Shown: piece by piece, positions 44,061 through 51,967 of the stretch
Numbering within the stretch: position 1 is the first letter of the stretch
Layout: the number at the start of each line of letters is the position of its first letter
Origin: Hyphomicrobiaceae bacterium
GTDB lineage: Bacteria; Pseudomonadota; Alphaproteobacteria; Rhizobiales; Hyphomicrobiaceae
Direction: 5' to 3'
Assembly: GCA_022844225.1 (NCBI GenBank)
Contig: JALHMC010000003.1
Coordinates: 124,001-188,000, forward strand
DNA length: 64,000 nt
Position numbers and translations under genes: made by a program
The notes under the pieces: generated by a model
What the model was told of the DNA's origin: nothing
Database searches by the model: none
What the model saw: only the letters and a program-made list of their open reading frames with translations

Positions 44061-45674
44061 TCAGTTACGCCGCGGGGCTGCGTCGCCGGGCCAAACCAAA
44101 CTGGCCTGGGCAGCGCTTGCGTTCGGCTTACGGGCAATCTTCTTGCGGCGTTGAGACGGGGCGATCTCGCTTCGAGCTCGCTGGGCAGAGGTCGCTTTGC
44201 GAGGGCGTCGAGTGGCATCTTGGGCAGTGGCTGCGGGTGTCACAGCCGGGACTGCATCGGTGCTTCTGGCGCTCTCACCGAGAGTTTCTGGACTGCCGGG
44301 CCGTGGTGCCGTCGATAACGGCGCTTCGGATCCAGCGGTGACGGCCGATGCGATGACGGGCCCGACCCGGCGAGCCGCGCCGGCAACAATCCGCGGCGTG
44401 GCTGCTTCGACGTGCTGCGGCGCTGGCCTGACGCTTTCAGCTGCGAACCAACCGCTCGTGAGAAGTGCCTGCTGCGAGCGGTCCTCAGTTGCAGTCGACG
44501 GTGCGCGGGCAACAGCGGGGGCATCAGAGAGGTCGACACTGTTTGCGACGTCGGCCAGGAGCGACCTCAGGCAGCGCGCATTGGAGTGCTCGGCATCGAT
44601 GAACATGTCAGCGGTGCACTTCAGTGCTGCAGGGTCGAAACTCCCGACAACACGCAATTTGTGCTTGGCGGCAAGCTCTCGCGTCACTGTCTGGACCTGG
44701 CGCAAGCCGTCCATGTAGGGGCTATTCTGGACGCGGTCGAAATAGATGGGGTTGAATGGAGGATGAGCGAGATGGACCCGCACGCCCTTCACAGCGAGGA
44801 AAGAGAGCAGGCGATCCAGGGCCTCGACCCCTTTGGGATCGATCATTGGCGGATTGTAGCGGTTCGAATCAGCGTGAGCGAGGGCGAGCTTCCGGGTGCG
44901 TTCGGGCGTGAACAAGGCCATATGCGAATCCGACCAGACGATCGACCCGTCGGGAAGCAGCACATCGAGCTCTTCATGTGATTTGCGCGTGGTCGGATAG
45001 GGCCAATCCGTGGCCTTGTGCCAGCGGGTCATATTGCCGAGAAGCATGGACAGGGAGAGCAGCTCCCGAGGTCTCTGCAAGGGCTGCGTTTCGAGGAACG
45101 TCAGTCGTGGCAGCGACAAGCGCTTGGCCGCCGCCTGATAATAGGGGATGCCCGGCAGCCAGAGATAGTCGGTGCGATGCGCCACGGGCGTGAAAAGCCT
45201 GTCGCGGATCGTGATCACGAGGTCCTTCGGCAGCTTTTCGTGACGGACGAGGAGCTCGACCATGCCGAGAACGTCTTCGTAGTAATCCCGGTGGATGTGG
45301 CCGTTGAGATAGTCTCGATGGGGCAGGAGGTCGGCGCTCGCCTCCTGCCACTGGCTTGCGCCGAGAACCAATATGCTCGGTGGCGCATCGAGTCGCTTCC
45401 ACTGCTCCTCGCGCAGTCTCCTGATATTGATGTTGAGGTCGAAGACAGTGAAATTGTCACCGCTTTCGAATGCGTCGGCGACGGTCTCCATGAAATCGTG
45501 CTGATACATTTCGGGTGCATAGCGCCGGTTCATGTTGACGATCAGGCCAAGAATGCTGGCGGTAATCGCGAAGGCGGTGGCCAGATAGAATGCAGAGCGA
45601 CGAGCGCTAGACATCTTCTGCGGCTCGCCGCTGCCGTCCTCGTCGATTCCTGGGCTCTCAGTCGATCGGTCCAC
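44061..45674 (-). CDS. Membrane-anchored SGNH/DltD-like protein with basic disordered tail
   Basis: 537 residues. One N-terminal membrane helix (28-48) is followed by an extracytoplasmic SGNH-type domain to about residue 385. The block-I-like Ser is S107 in LVLGASQWQEA, and a D-x-x-H pair lies at D360 and H363 (IDAEHSN), the layout of DltD/AlgJ-type esterase-like proteins. Residues 390-537 are Ala/Pro/Ser-rich and end Lys/Arg-rich, an addition not seen in DltD. The GTG start has AGAGG at the right distance; an ATG at 45614 is an alternative. It is the first gene of the tight operon with MBOAT, ligase and carrier protein. Confidence 0.82.
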   Translation of the reverse strand: MDRSTESPGIDEDGSGEPQKMSSARRSAFYLATAFAITASILGLIVNMNRRYAPEMYQHDFMETVADAFESGDNFTVFDLNINIRRLREEQWKRLDAPPSILVLGASQWQEASADLLPHRDYLNGHIHRDYYEDVLGMVELLVRHEKLPKDLVITIRDRLFTPVAHRTDYLWLPGIPYYQAAAKRLSLPRLTFLETQPLQRPRELLSLSMLLGNMTRWHKATDWPYPTTRKSHEELDVLLPDGSIVWSDSHMALFTPERTRKLALAHADSNRYNPPMIDPKGVEALDRLLSFLAVKGVRVHLAHPPFNPIYFDRVQNSPYMDGLRQVQTVTRELAAKHKLRVVGSFDPAALKCTADMFIDAEHSNARCLRSLLADVANSVDLSDAPAVARAPSTATEDRSQQALLTSGWFAAESVRPAPQHVEAATPRIVAGAARRVGPVIASAVTAGSEAPLSTAPRPGSPETLGESARSTDAVPAVTPAATAQDATRRPRKATSAQRARSEIAPSQRRKKIARKPNASAAQASLVWPGDAAPRRN

Positions 45675-45734
45675 TGTAACCTCTACTCACTGCATGCCGT
45701 CTCGATCCAAACCGAGACTGTTTAACTGCCCGAT

Positions 45735-45748
45735 ACTCCAACTGGAGT
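45735..45748. promoter_or_regulatory. Inverted repeat, possible operator upstream of the dlt-like operon
   Basis: ACTCCA-ac-TGGAGT is a perfect six-base dyad. It sits 61 bp upstream of the SGNH-like GTG start, within the 153-bp gap after the BASS gene. A wider TTTAACT/AGTTAAA symmetry at 45721-45752 encloses it. Operator function is a guess. Confidence 0.4.
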
Positions 45749-45827
45749 TAAACCGGTGCGTCAGCTCCGGAAAAAATCCAGGGGTCTTCGTTGCAGTCGA
45801 TTCATCGTTAGCGATTCCTTGCGGAGA

Positions 45828-46817
45828 CTAGAAAACGCTCTGTGCCTCGCGGTTTCCGCATTTGTCGTTGTCACCCATGGCTGCCGGATTGGCGGCCATC
45901 GTCAGCCGAAGAATCAGCGGGGCCATAAAGACCGGAATGAGCGACACGCCCGCATAAACGGCGAGGTCCGGACCCACCATTTCACCCACGAGGGCGAAGC
46001 CGAGGCCGATGTTCCGAAAGCCTGCCACGATGGAGGCCGTCAGCGCCTCGCGGCGACCGAAGCGGTACATCACGACGATTGTCAGTGCCATCATCACGAG
46101 GCACAGGCTCGTGGCCAGAGCCAGCAGGAAGGCGACTTTTGCGGGGTTGGCATCGAGCCGGTCCGAAACGGCGCTCATCAGACCGGTACCGAACACGAGC
46201 AGTGCAAGGATGGTGGCCCACCGCGAAGCAAGCCCAATCTTGCGCGTGGCACCATCAGACATCGACCGGGCCAATGGCCGATAGAGCGCGAGCAACAGGA
46301 ACGGAGCGACGAGGAAGATCAGCGTCCTCAGTCCGTAGGTGCCGAGGTCGAGATTAGCCTGTGCGCCGATAAAGGCGGACAGGAAAAGGAACAGCGAAAC
46401 GGGCATGAAGAGGGTGGATAGGACCATGGCCTGCAAAGCACGTTCGCGGTCGAAGCCGAGGATCTCGGCGAGTGCCGGCGATGAGAAGAGCGTTCCCGAG
46501 CAGGCCGTCACGATCATGAGCAGGATGACCGAATCGGGGAACTTGGCGACGACGCCGGCCGCGATCACGATGCACGGCAGGACGACCTGCTGCCACAACA
46601 CGATCCGCAGGATGTCGCGATCGATGGCGATCAAATCATTTGCAGGCAAGCGCGCAAAGGGCACGAGCGAGAAGATAATCACCAGGAAGAGCGCATGCAG
46701 GGCCCAGGGGCGCAGAAAATCCGCGATCGACGGTACGCCGAGACCAACGAATATTCCACTCGCCAAAACCAGGACAGCGAAGGTTCGCTCCTCGCAGAAC
46801 ACTTTCCAGAACTTCAC
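45828..46817 (-). CDS. Bile-acid:sodium symporter-like (BASS/SBF) transporter
   Basis: Inner-membrane protein of about 329 residues with nine to ten hydrophobic helices. It resembles the SBF/BASS superfamily: the helix break FSSPALAEILG and the late FRNIGLGFALVGE stretch match the two crossover regions of the family. The substrate is not readable and need not be a bile acid. The GTG at 46817 has a G-rich stretch upstream; a GTG at 46874 would add 19 residues. It is divergent from the multi-PAS kinase and upstream of the dlt-like operon on the same strand. Confidence 0.75.
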   Translation of the reverse strand: MKFWKVFCEERTFAVLVLASGIFVGLGVPSIADFLRPWALHALFLVIIFSLVPFARLPANDLIAIDRDILRIVLWQQVVLPCIVIAAGVVAKFPDSVILLMIVTACSGTLFSSPALAEILGFDRERALQAMVLSTLFMPVSLFLFLSAFIGAQANLDLGTYGLRTLIFLVAPFLLLALYRPLARSMSDGATRKIGLASRWATILALLVFGTGLMSAVSDRLDANPAKVAFLLALATSLCLVMMALTIVVMYRFGRREALTASIVAGFRNIGLGFALVGEMVGPDLAVYAGVSLIPVFMAPLILRLTMAANPAAMGDNDKCGNREAQSVF

Positions 46818-46979
46818 GTTTGCCCCCGACTCGATACGCGCGATAGCAGTCGTTGCAGCGACTTCGAGTGGCACTGTCGCAGGACTTTCCTAATGCTGCC
46901 TTTATTCCGCAAAAGCATGTTGTTAACTTTCAAAAAACCATGATCACTCTTCACGATGCATTAGAATTGATCTCTGATA

Positions 46980-49043
46980 ATGCCGCCACCTGGAATGGGG
47001 GAGATGTCCGGAATGGAACCGAGCGCGAAGAACGTCGTCACACTGTTCGACGGAGGAGAGGTCGTCCAGCAGGGTGCCGGTATGACGCGCATCGCAAGCC
47101 CGGATCTGGCGGCACTCTTCGCCGGTGCCGATGTCGGTCTCGCGCTGTTCAGCGCCGACCTGGAGTTACTGGCGTGCAACGCGCTGTATCAGACGCTTTG
47201 CGGCTATCAAGCCGGTGAGGCCGTTTCGGGCGCGAACCTCAGGCAGCTCATCCGGCTCACACTCGAGCGTCAGGGTGCAGCGCCAACGGTGATCGATCGG
47301 ACCATCGAGACGGCCGTCCAGCGACTGACACCCGGCTCAGGAATCACCTTCCGCTATCCTGCCCCGTCAGGTCAGACCGTCGAGGTGCGTCGTCAGCGCC
47401 TGGAGAGCGGTACGGTCGTCGAGACGGTGCGGCAGGTTGAGGCCGTTGCCGTATCCGTCGATCTGAATACGCAGTTCGCCCAGATTGCCGAGGCGGCGCG
47501 CACGCGCATGATGCACGCGCTCGACGTCATGGCCGATGGCTTTGCGCTCTACGACGCACAAGATCGCCTGCTCGTCTACAATCGCAAGTACGTCGACATG
47601 AAGCCGCTCATCGCGGACATGATCGTACCTGGCGTCTCGTTCGAAGACATGATGCGGGAAGCCGTTAAGAGGAACATGTACGTCCTCAACGGCATGACGG
47701 CCGAATCTTTCCTGTCCTTGCGGTTCCGGCAGCGCCGAAATCCGACGGGCCCCTATGAGACGCAGCTGTCAGACGGCCGGTGGATCCTCGTCAACGAGAA
47801 GCGCACCGCGGATGGTGGGACCGTGGGCATTCGCTCCGACATTACGGAGATGAAGCATCGCGAGTTCGACCTGCTGCGCATCTCGCAACAACTGCACGCG
47901 AAGAACCGCCATTTCGACGCCGCCCTAAACAACATGATCCAGGGGCTGTGCATGTTCGACAAGGAGCAGCGGTTGATCGTCTGCAATCGCCGCTACCTCG
48001 ATATGTATGGGTTTTCACCCGATGTCGTGAAACCGGGAATTCTGCTGCGCGACATCATGAAATACTCGGTGAGCCTCGGGAACTACACGGAGGAGGAGGG
48101 TCAGCGCGCGCTTGCGGAGCGGCCCGACCCGAACCGTCTGAACAAGCGCACCACGATCAAGCAGCATCTCAGGGACGGCCGCGTCATCGCGGTGATGAAC
48201 GAGCCGCTCTCGGAAGGCGGCTCGATCGCGACCTATCAGGACATCACCGAGCTCGAGACCAGCGAACGGCGGATGCGCGAATACACGTTGAAGCTCGAGC
48301 GGTCGAACAGCGAATTGCAGGAGTTCGCCTATGTCGCGAGCCACGACCTGCAGGAGCCCCTGCGCAAGATCGAGGCGTTCGGCGACAGGTTGAACCGGCG
48401 CTACGCGGAGCTGCTGCCCGACGAGGGCAAGATGTTCATCGATCGCATGCAGGACGCGGCGGGCCGCATGCGGCGCCTCATCAACGACCTGTTGAGCTAC
48501 TCGCGCGTATCATCGAAGAACCGCCCGCTGATCCCCGTCGACCTCGGCAAGGTTCTCGACGAGGTGCTCTCCGACCTGCAAGTGCGGCTGGACGAGACCG
48601 AAGGCCAGATCGTCGCTGACAAGCTCGCCACGATCGACGCCGATCCGACGCTGATGCGACAACTTTTGCAGAACCTACTCGCCAACGCGCTCAAGTTCCG
48701 CAAAGCCGACACCAAGCCGATCATCAAGGTCACGACCGTGCCGGGCGAGCCCGTCTCGATCGGAACGCGCATCGTGCCCTCGATCGTGCTGACGATCGCC
48801 GACAACGGCATCGGTTTCGACAACGCCTACAAGGACCAGATCTTCAAGATCTTCCAGCGCCTGCACGGCCGACTGGAGTACGAGGGGACCGGAGTCGGCC
48901 TGGCCACGTGTCGCAAGATCGTCGAGCGGCATCTGGGCACGATCGATGCGAACGGTGTGCCGGGCGAGGGCGCAACATTCACGATCGTCCTGCCGGTCAT
49001 TCACGATCAAGCGCCGGCCCGAGAGAACCAACGCGACCAATGA
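46980..49043 (+). CDS. Multi-PAS sensor histidine kinase
   Basis: About 676-687 residues, soluble. Three PAS-type sensor domains cover about 35-140, 170-280 and 305-425 (ALNNMIQGLCMFDKEQRLIVCNRRYLDMYG marks the third). The dimerisation helix has the phospho-His in ASHDLQEPLRKIEAFGDRLN, the phytochrome-like type. HATPase_c boxes are LLQNLLANALKF, IADNGIGFDN and GTGVGLATCRKIVERHLG. Such kinases often pair with single-domain regulators like the one at 40522-40965, so a link is possible. An ATG at 47013 with a better GGGGGAG upstream may be the true start. Confidence 0.92.
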   Translation: MPPPGMGEMSGMEPSAKNVVTLFDGGEVVQQGAGMTRIASPDLAALFAGADVGLALFSADLELLACNALYQTLCGYQAGEAVSGANLRQLIRLTLERQGAAPTVIDRTIETAVQRLTPGSGITFRYPAPSGQTVEVRRQRLESGTVVETVRQVEAVAVSVDLNTQFAQIAEAARTRMMHALDVMADGFALYDAQDRLLVYNRKYVDMKPLIADMIVPGVSFEDMMREAVKRNMYVLNGMTAESFLSLRFRQRRNPTGPYETQLSDGRWILVNEKRTADGGTVGIRSDITEMKHREFDLLRISQQLHAKNRHFDAALNNMIQGLCMFDKEQRLIVCNRRYLDMYGFSPDVVKPGILLRDIMKYSVSLGNYTEEEGQRALAERPDPNRLNKRTTIKQHLRDGRVIAVMNEPLSEGGSIATYQDITELETSERRMREYTLKLERSNSELQEFAYVASHDLQEPLRKIEAFGDRLNRRYAELLPDEGKMFIDRMQDAAGRMRRLINDLLSYSRVSSKNRPLIPVDLGKVLDEVLSDLQVRLDETEGQIVADKLATIDADPTLMRQLLQNLLANALKFRKADTKPIIKVTTVPGEPVSIGTRIVPSIVLTIADNGIGFDNAYKDQIFKIFQRLHGRLEYEGTGVGLATCRKIVERHLGTIDANGVPGEGATFTIVLPVIHDQAPARENQRDQ

Positions 49044-49051
49044 CCGGCGCA

Positions 49052-49074
49052 AACCGGGCCAGTCGAGCCCGGTT
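49052..49074. terminator. Hairpin at the convergent kinase/purA 3' ends
   Basis: Eight-bp stem AACCGGGC/GCCCGGTT with a seven-base loop, touching the purA stop. It lacks a real U-tract on either strand. It may serve both convergent genes. Confidence 0.5.
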
Positions 49075-50384
49075 CAGTCCGCGAACGGATCCTTGACCAG
49101 GATGGTGTCGTCGCGCTCAGGGCTCGTCGACAGGAGCGTCACCGGGCACTCGATGAGCTCCTCGATGCGCTTCACGTACTTGATGGCCTGTGCCGGCAGG
49201 CCGGCCCAACTGCGCTTGCCCGCGGTCGAGGCGTTCCAGCCTTCGAGAGTCTCGTAGATCGGCTTCACACGCGCCTGCTGGTTCATCCCTGCGGGTAGCC
49301 GGTCGATGCGCTCGCCGTCGAGATCGTATGCCACGCAGATCTTGATCTCGGGGAGCGGGTCCAGGATATCGAGCTTGGTCAACGCGATGCCGTCGATGCC
49401 GGAGACCTTCACGACCTGGCGCACGAGCACGGCGTCGAACCAGCCGCAGCGCCGCCGCCGTCCGGTATTCACGCCGAACTCCTTGCCTCGCTCGCCGAGC
49501 AGACGGCCGATGGCGTCGGGCTCGCCGTGCTCGTCCAGCAGCTCCGTCGGGAACGGTCCGGAGCCGACGCGTGTCGTATAGGCCTTAGCAAGCCCCAGGA
49601 TGGTTCCGATCGCGCGCGGTCCCACACCCGATCCGGCGGCCGCCTGAGCTGCGACCGTATTCGACGAGGTGACGTAGGGATACGTTCCGTGATCGACGTC
49701 GAGCAGCGCGCCCTGCGCGCCTTCGAAGAGGATGCGCTTGCCGGCCCTGCGTGCCCGGTCGAGCAGATCCCAGGTGCAGTCGATGTATGGCGTGATCTTG
49801 GCGCCGATTTCGGTCAGCTCAGCGATCAGGGCGTCCTTGGAAATGAGCGGCTGGCCGAGTCCGCTTCGCAGCGCATTGTGATGGACGAGCAGACGGTCGA
49901 CCTTCGGACCGAGATTCTCCGGCTTGCGCAGGTCCTGGGCTCGAATAGCACGGCGGCCGACCTTGTCCTCGTAGGCGGGACCGATGCCTCGACCTGTCGT
50001 GCCTATTTTCTGGCCACCCGCCGAAGCCTCGCGCAGCTGGTCGAGTTCGCGGTGTAGCGGCAGGATGAGGGTCGCGTTTTCTGCCAACTTCAGGTTCTCG
50101 GGCGTGACGTCGACGCCCTGCTTGCGGATACCGTCGATCTCGGCGGCTAGATGCCACGGGTCCACCACGACGCCGTTGCCGATGATCGAGAGCTTGCCGC
50201 CACGCACAACACCCGAGGGCAAGAGTGCGAGCTTGTAGGTGACACCGTTGATGACAAGGGTGTGCCCGGCATTGTGACCACCCTGGAAGCGAACGACGAT
50301 GTCCGCACGCTCCGAGAGCCAATCCACGATCTTGCCCTTGCCTTCGTCGCCCCATTGGGCGCCGACCACCACGACGTTCGCCAT
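49074..50384 (-). CDS. purA: Adenylosuccinate synthetase
   Basis: First committed enzyme from IMP to AMP: it joins IMP and aspartate with GTP hydrolysis. It has about 436 residues. The N-terminus [20 protein letters not shown] carries the catalytic Asp, and GGHNAGHT the catalytic His. The IMP-site stretch [20 protein letters not shown] and [19 protein letters not shown] are both present. The frame is open for 90 codons upstream, but the ATG at 50384 is where the conserved protein starts. A terminator-like hairpin lies in its leader. Confidence 0.97.
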   Translation of the reverse strand: MANVVVVGAQWGDEGKGKIVDWLSERADIVVRFQGGHNAGHTLVINGVTYKLALLPSGVVRGGKLSIIGNGVVVDPWHLAAEIDGIRKQGVDVTPENLKLAENATLILPLHRELDQLREASAGGQKIGTTGRGIGPAYEDKVGRRAIRAQDLRKPENLGPKVDRLLVHHNALRSGLGQPLISKDALIAELTEIGAKITPYIDCTWDLLDRARRAGKRILFEGAQGALLDVDHGTYPYVTSSNTVAAQAAAGSGVGPRAIGTILGLAKAYTTRVGSGPFPTELLDEHGEPDAIGRLLGERGKEFGVNTGRRRRCGWFDAVLVRQVVKVSGIDGIALTKLDILDPLPEIKICVAYDLDGERIDRLPAGMNQQARVKPIYETLEGWNASTAGKRSWAGLPAQAIKYVKRIEELIECPVTLLSTSPERDDTILVKDPFAD

Positions 50385-50458
50385 TCGATCCTCGCTTGCC
50401 GGCGGGCATTGCCCTGCTGACGGCTGCTGGTTCAGGCCGGGCGGCTTCCCGGCAAACG

Positions 50459-50493
50459 AAAAAAGGGCCCCGGCACGAGGCCAGAGCCCTTTT
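50459..50493 (-). terminator. Terminator-like hairpin in the purA leader (possible attenuator)
   Basis: On the minus strand AAAAGGGCTCTGGC pairs with GCCGGGGCCCTTTT (with G-U pairs) around a short loop and is followed by TTTTTTCG. It has all the parts of an intrinsic terminator, yet it lies about 75 bases upstream of the purA ATG on purA's own strand, and no minus-strand gene is seen between it and tRNA-Phe. It could attenuate purA, end a small RNA, or be a relic of a lost upstream gene. Confidence 0.75.
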
Positions 50494-50730
50494 CTAATAT
50501 GTATAGCGAGATTGCAGCCATGGGCAAGCCGGCGATCAGCTGTGCGAGGTGACCCGGCCTGAAGGCTCCGAGGTTGGGCTCGCGCAGACGCTCTCGCTGG
50601 CTTTGAATCATGCCGACATTTCGAGGTCGAGGTCGATTGCGAGTCTGCGTGCATTGCTGCTGGACACTCTCGAGCGACCCTCCTATAACGGCGCGCGCTT
50701 CACCTTGCGGCCGTCAGGTCAGCTAGGTTC
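50494..50730. other. Intergenic region between purA leader and tRNA-Phe, no gene seen
   Basis: About 240 bases that should hold the promoter for purA (minus) and the promoter for tRNA-Phe (plus). A short plus-strand open frame at 50549-50740 has no recognisable protein and runs into the tRNA, so I do not call it. Confidence 0.45.
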
Positions 50731-50806
50731 GCCCAGGTAGCTCAGTTGGTAGAGCATGCGACTGAAAATCGCAGTGTCGGTGGTTCAAATCCGCCCCTGG
50801 GCACCA
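50731..50806 (+). tRNA. tRNA-Phe (anticodon GAA)
   Basis: A 76-base cloverleaf starting GCCCAGGTAGCTCAGTTGG and ending with encoded CCA. The acceptor stem GCCCAGG pairs with CCTGGGC. The anticodon loop CTGAAAA gives GAA for Phe, and the T-loop is GGTTCAAATCC. No tRNA neighbours are present. Confidence 0.97.
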
Positions 50807-51025
50807 TTTCTTTCAAGGCTTAAGCTGCTGTGTGTAAGAGCGGTTCAGCCGTTGCAGGGATTTTTCGCGACCCTCCTCGTAGAGTCTCACGCGTGACCAG
50901 AACCCGGAATGGCTCAGGGGCGAGTCGCACGACCGGTTTGCAGCCTCCCGCAGAAAAGATAATTCGGCGGCGGAATAATGGGCTGCGACCGGAACGGTCA
51001 CCACGAAAGCAAGACCCGCGCGTGC

Positions 51026-51724
51026 TCAAGCCGACGGATCGTCGATGGTTGGGATGGGTCTCGCGAGGGACCGCAACGCTTCGACATCGCGGATCTCTAT
51101 AAGAGGCCCCTTGACCTTAACCTTGTAGGGCACGAGCGCCGCGAACGCGCGCGATAGAACTTCCGGCGCCATGCCCAGCCGGGCGGCCAGAACCTTTTTC
51201 TCGAACGGCAGTTCGAAGCGCTGGTCGCCACCGATTTCGGCATGATGAGCCAGCAGCCAGTTCGCCAGCCGCTCCAATCCGGAACGTAACTTCTGGTTCT
51301 TCAGCTCCTTCACAACCATCCGATAGGCGGATGCGAGGTCGGTCGCCAAACATCGCGCGAAGGCAGCGTCCTCTTCGAAACAACGGCGAACGGCGTCTGC
51401 GGGGATGAGCAGAATCTGTGCGGGGGTGAGCGATCGCGCAGACTTGAGATAGATGCGGTCGAGCACCACGGCTGCCATGATGAAGCATTGGCCGGGGCCG
51501 AGTACGGCGACGGTCGTCTCGCGGTCCCTATAGCCTGAGAATATTTCGACCTTGCCGGCAACGACCACGTGCAGGAAGTCCGCAGGCTCGCCCTCCCTCA
51601 CCAATTCGACCCCGAGCGGGAAGCGCTGGAGGAAGGAGACGCGAAGCATCGCATCGACATGCATGGCGTCGACGCCGCTGAATATGCGCAGTCCGCGGAC
51701 GCTGTCGAACTCGTCAGGACGCAT
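51026..51724 (-). CDS. Crp/Fnr-family transcriptional regulator
   Basis: About 232 residues. An N-terminal cyclic-nucleotide-binding-like fold (20-130) is followed by a dimerisation helix and a winged helix-turn-helix (VLAARLGMAPEVLSRAFAAL). The recognition helix has E-x-x-S-R, as in FNR and NNR/DNR types that bind TTGAT half sites. It has only two Cys residues (RRCFEEDAAFARCL), so it cannot hold the FNR [4Fe-4S] cluster; an NO-sensing or other mode is more likely. GAGG precedes the ATG at 51724. It is divergent from narK and is a good candidate regulator of the nar operon and of itself. Confidence 0.9.
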   Translation of the reverse strand: MRPDEFDSVRGLRIFSGVDAMHVDAMLRVSFLQRFPLGVELVREGEPADFLHVVVAGKVEIFSGYRDRETTVAVLGPGQCFIMAAVVLDRIYLKSARSLTPAQILLIPADAVRRCFEEDAAFARCLATDLASAYRMVVKELKNQKLRSGLERLANWLLAHHAEIGGDQRFELPFEKKVLAARLGMAPEVLSRAFAALVPYKVKVKGPLIEIRDVEALRSLARPIPTIDDPSA

Positions 51725-51768
51725 GCTGGTCGGTCCTCTTGATTGCGGGCTGGAGAACAATCCTTTGA

Positions 51769-51782
51769 TTGATAAAAGTCAA
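51769..51782. promoter_or_regulatory. FNR/NNR-type box near the crp/fnr gene
   Basis: TTGATAAAAGTCAA matches the TTGAT-N4-ATCAA consensus with one mismatch. It lies 45 bp upstream of the Crp/Fnr start and 185 bp from narK, so autoregulation is the likely use. Confidence 0.65.
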
Positions 51783-51883
51783 GCATTGGCTTGTCTGTGT
51801 GCCAATTGACGCTTGAGTAAACGTCCCGAGTTTCTTGATGGCTGCGCAGAAGCGACTTGAAAATCGACGACCTTTATCTGCCG

Positions 51884-51897
51884 TTGATCTGCATCAA
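51884..51897. promoter_or_regulatory. Perfect FNR/NNR box upstream of narK
   Basis: TTGATCTGCATCAA is an exact TTGAT-N4-ATCAA palindrome. It is centred 77 bp before the narK ATG, a suitable place for an FNR-class activator of the nar operon under oxygen limitation or NO. Confidence 0.85.
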
Positions 51898-51967
51898 CAA
51901 ACCCAGTCGACCGTTGAGTTGATCGTCGACCCCGCACTTACAAGTTTCCTCAACAGCGGGGGCGGAC

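Noticed and set aside
50385-50654. N-terminal extension of 90 residues on PurA
   Set aside because: It contains the terminator hairpin region and no conserved sequence; the canonical PurA start is at 50384.
50549-50740. Short plus-strand open frame before tRNA-Phe
   Set aside because: It runs into the tRNA gene and has no recognisable protein features.
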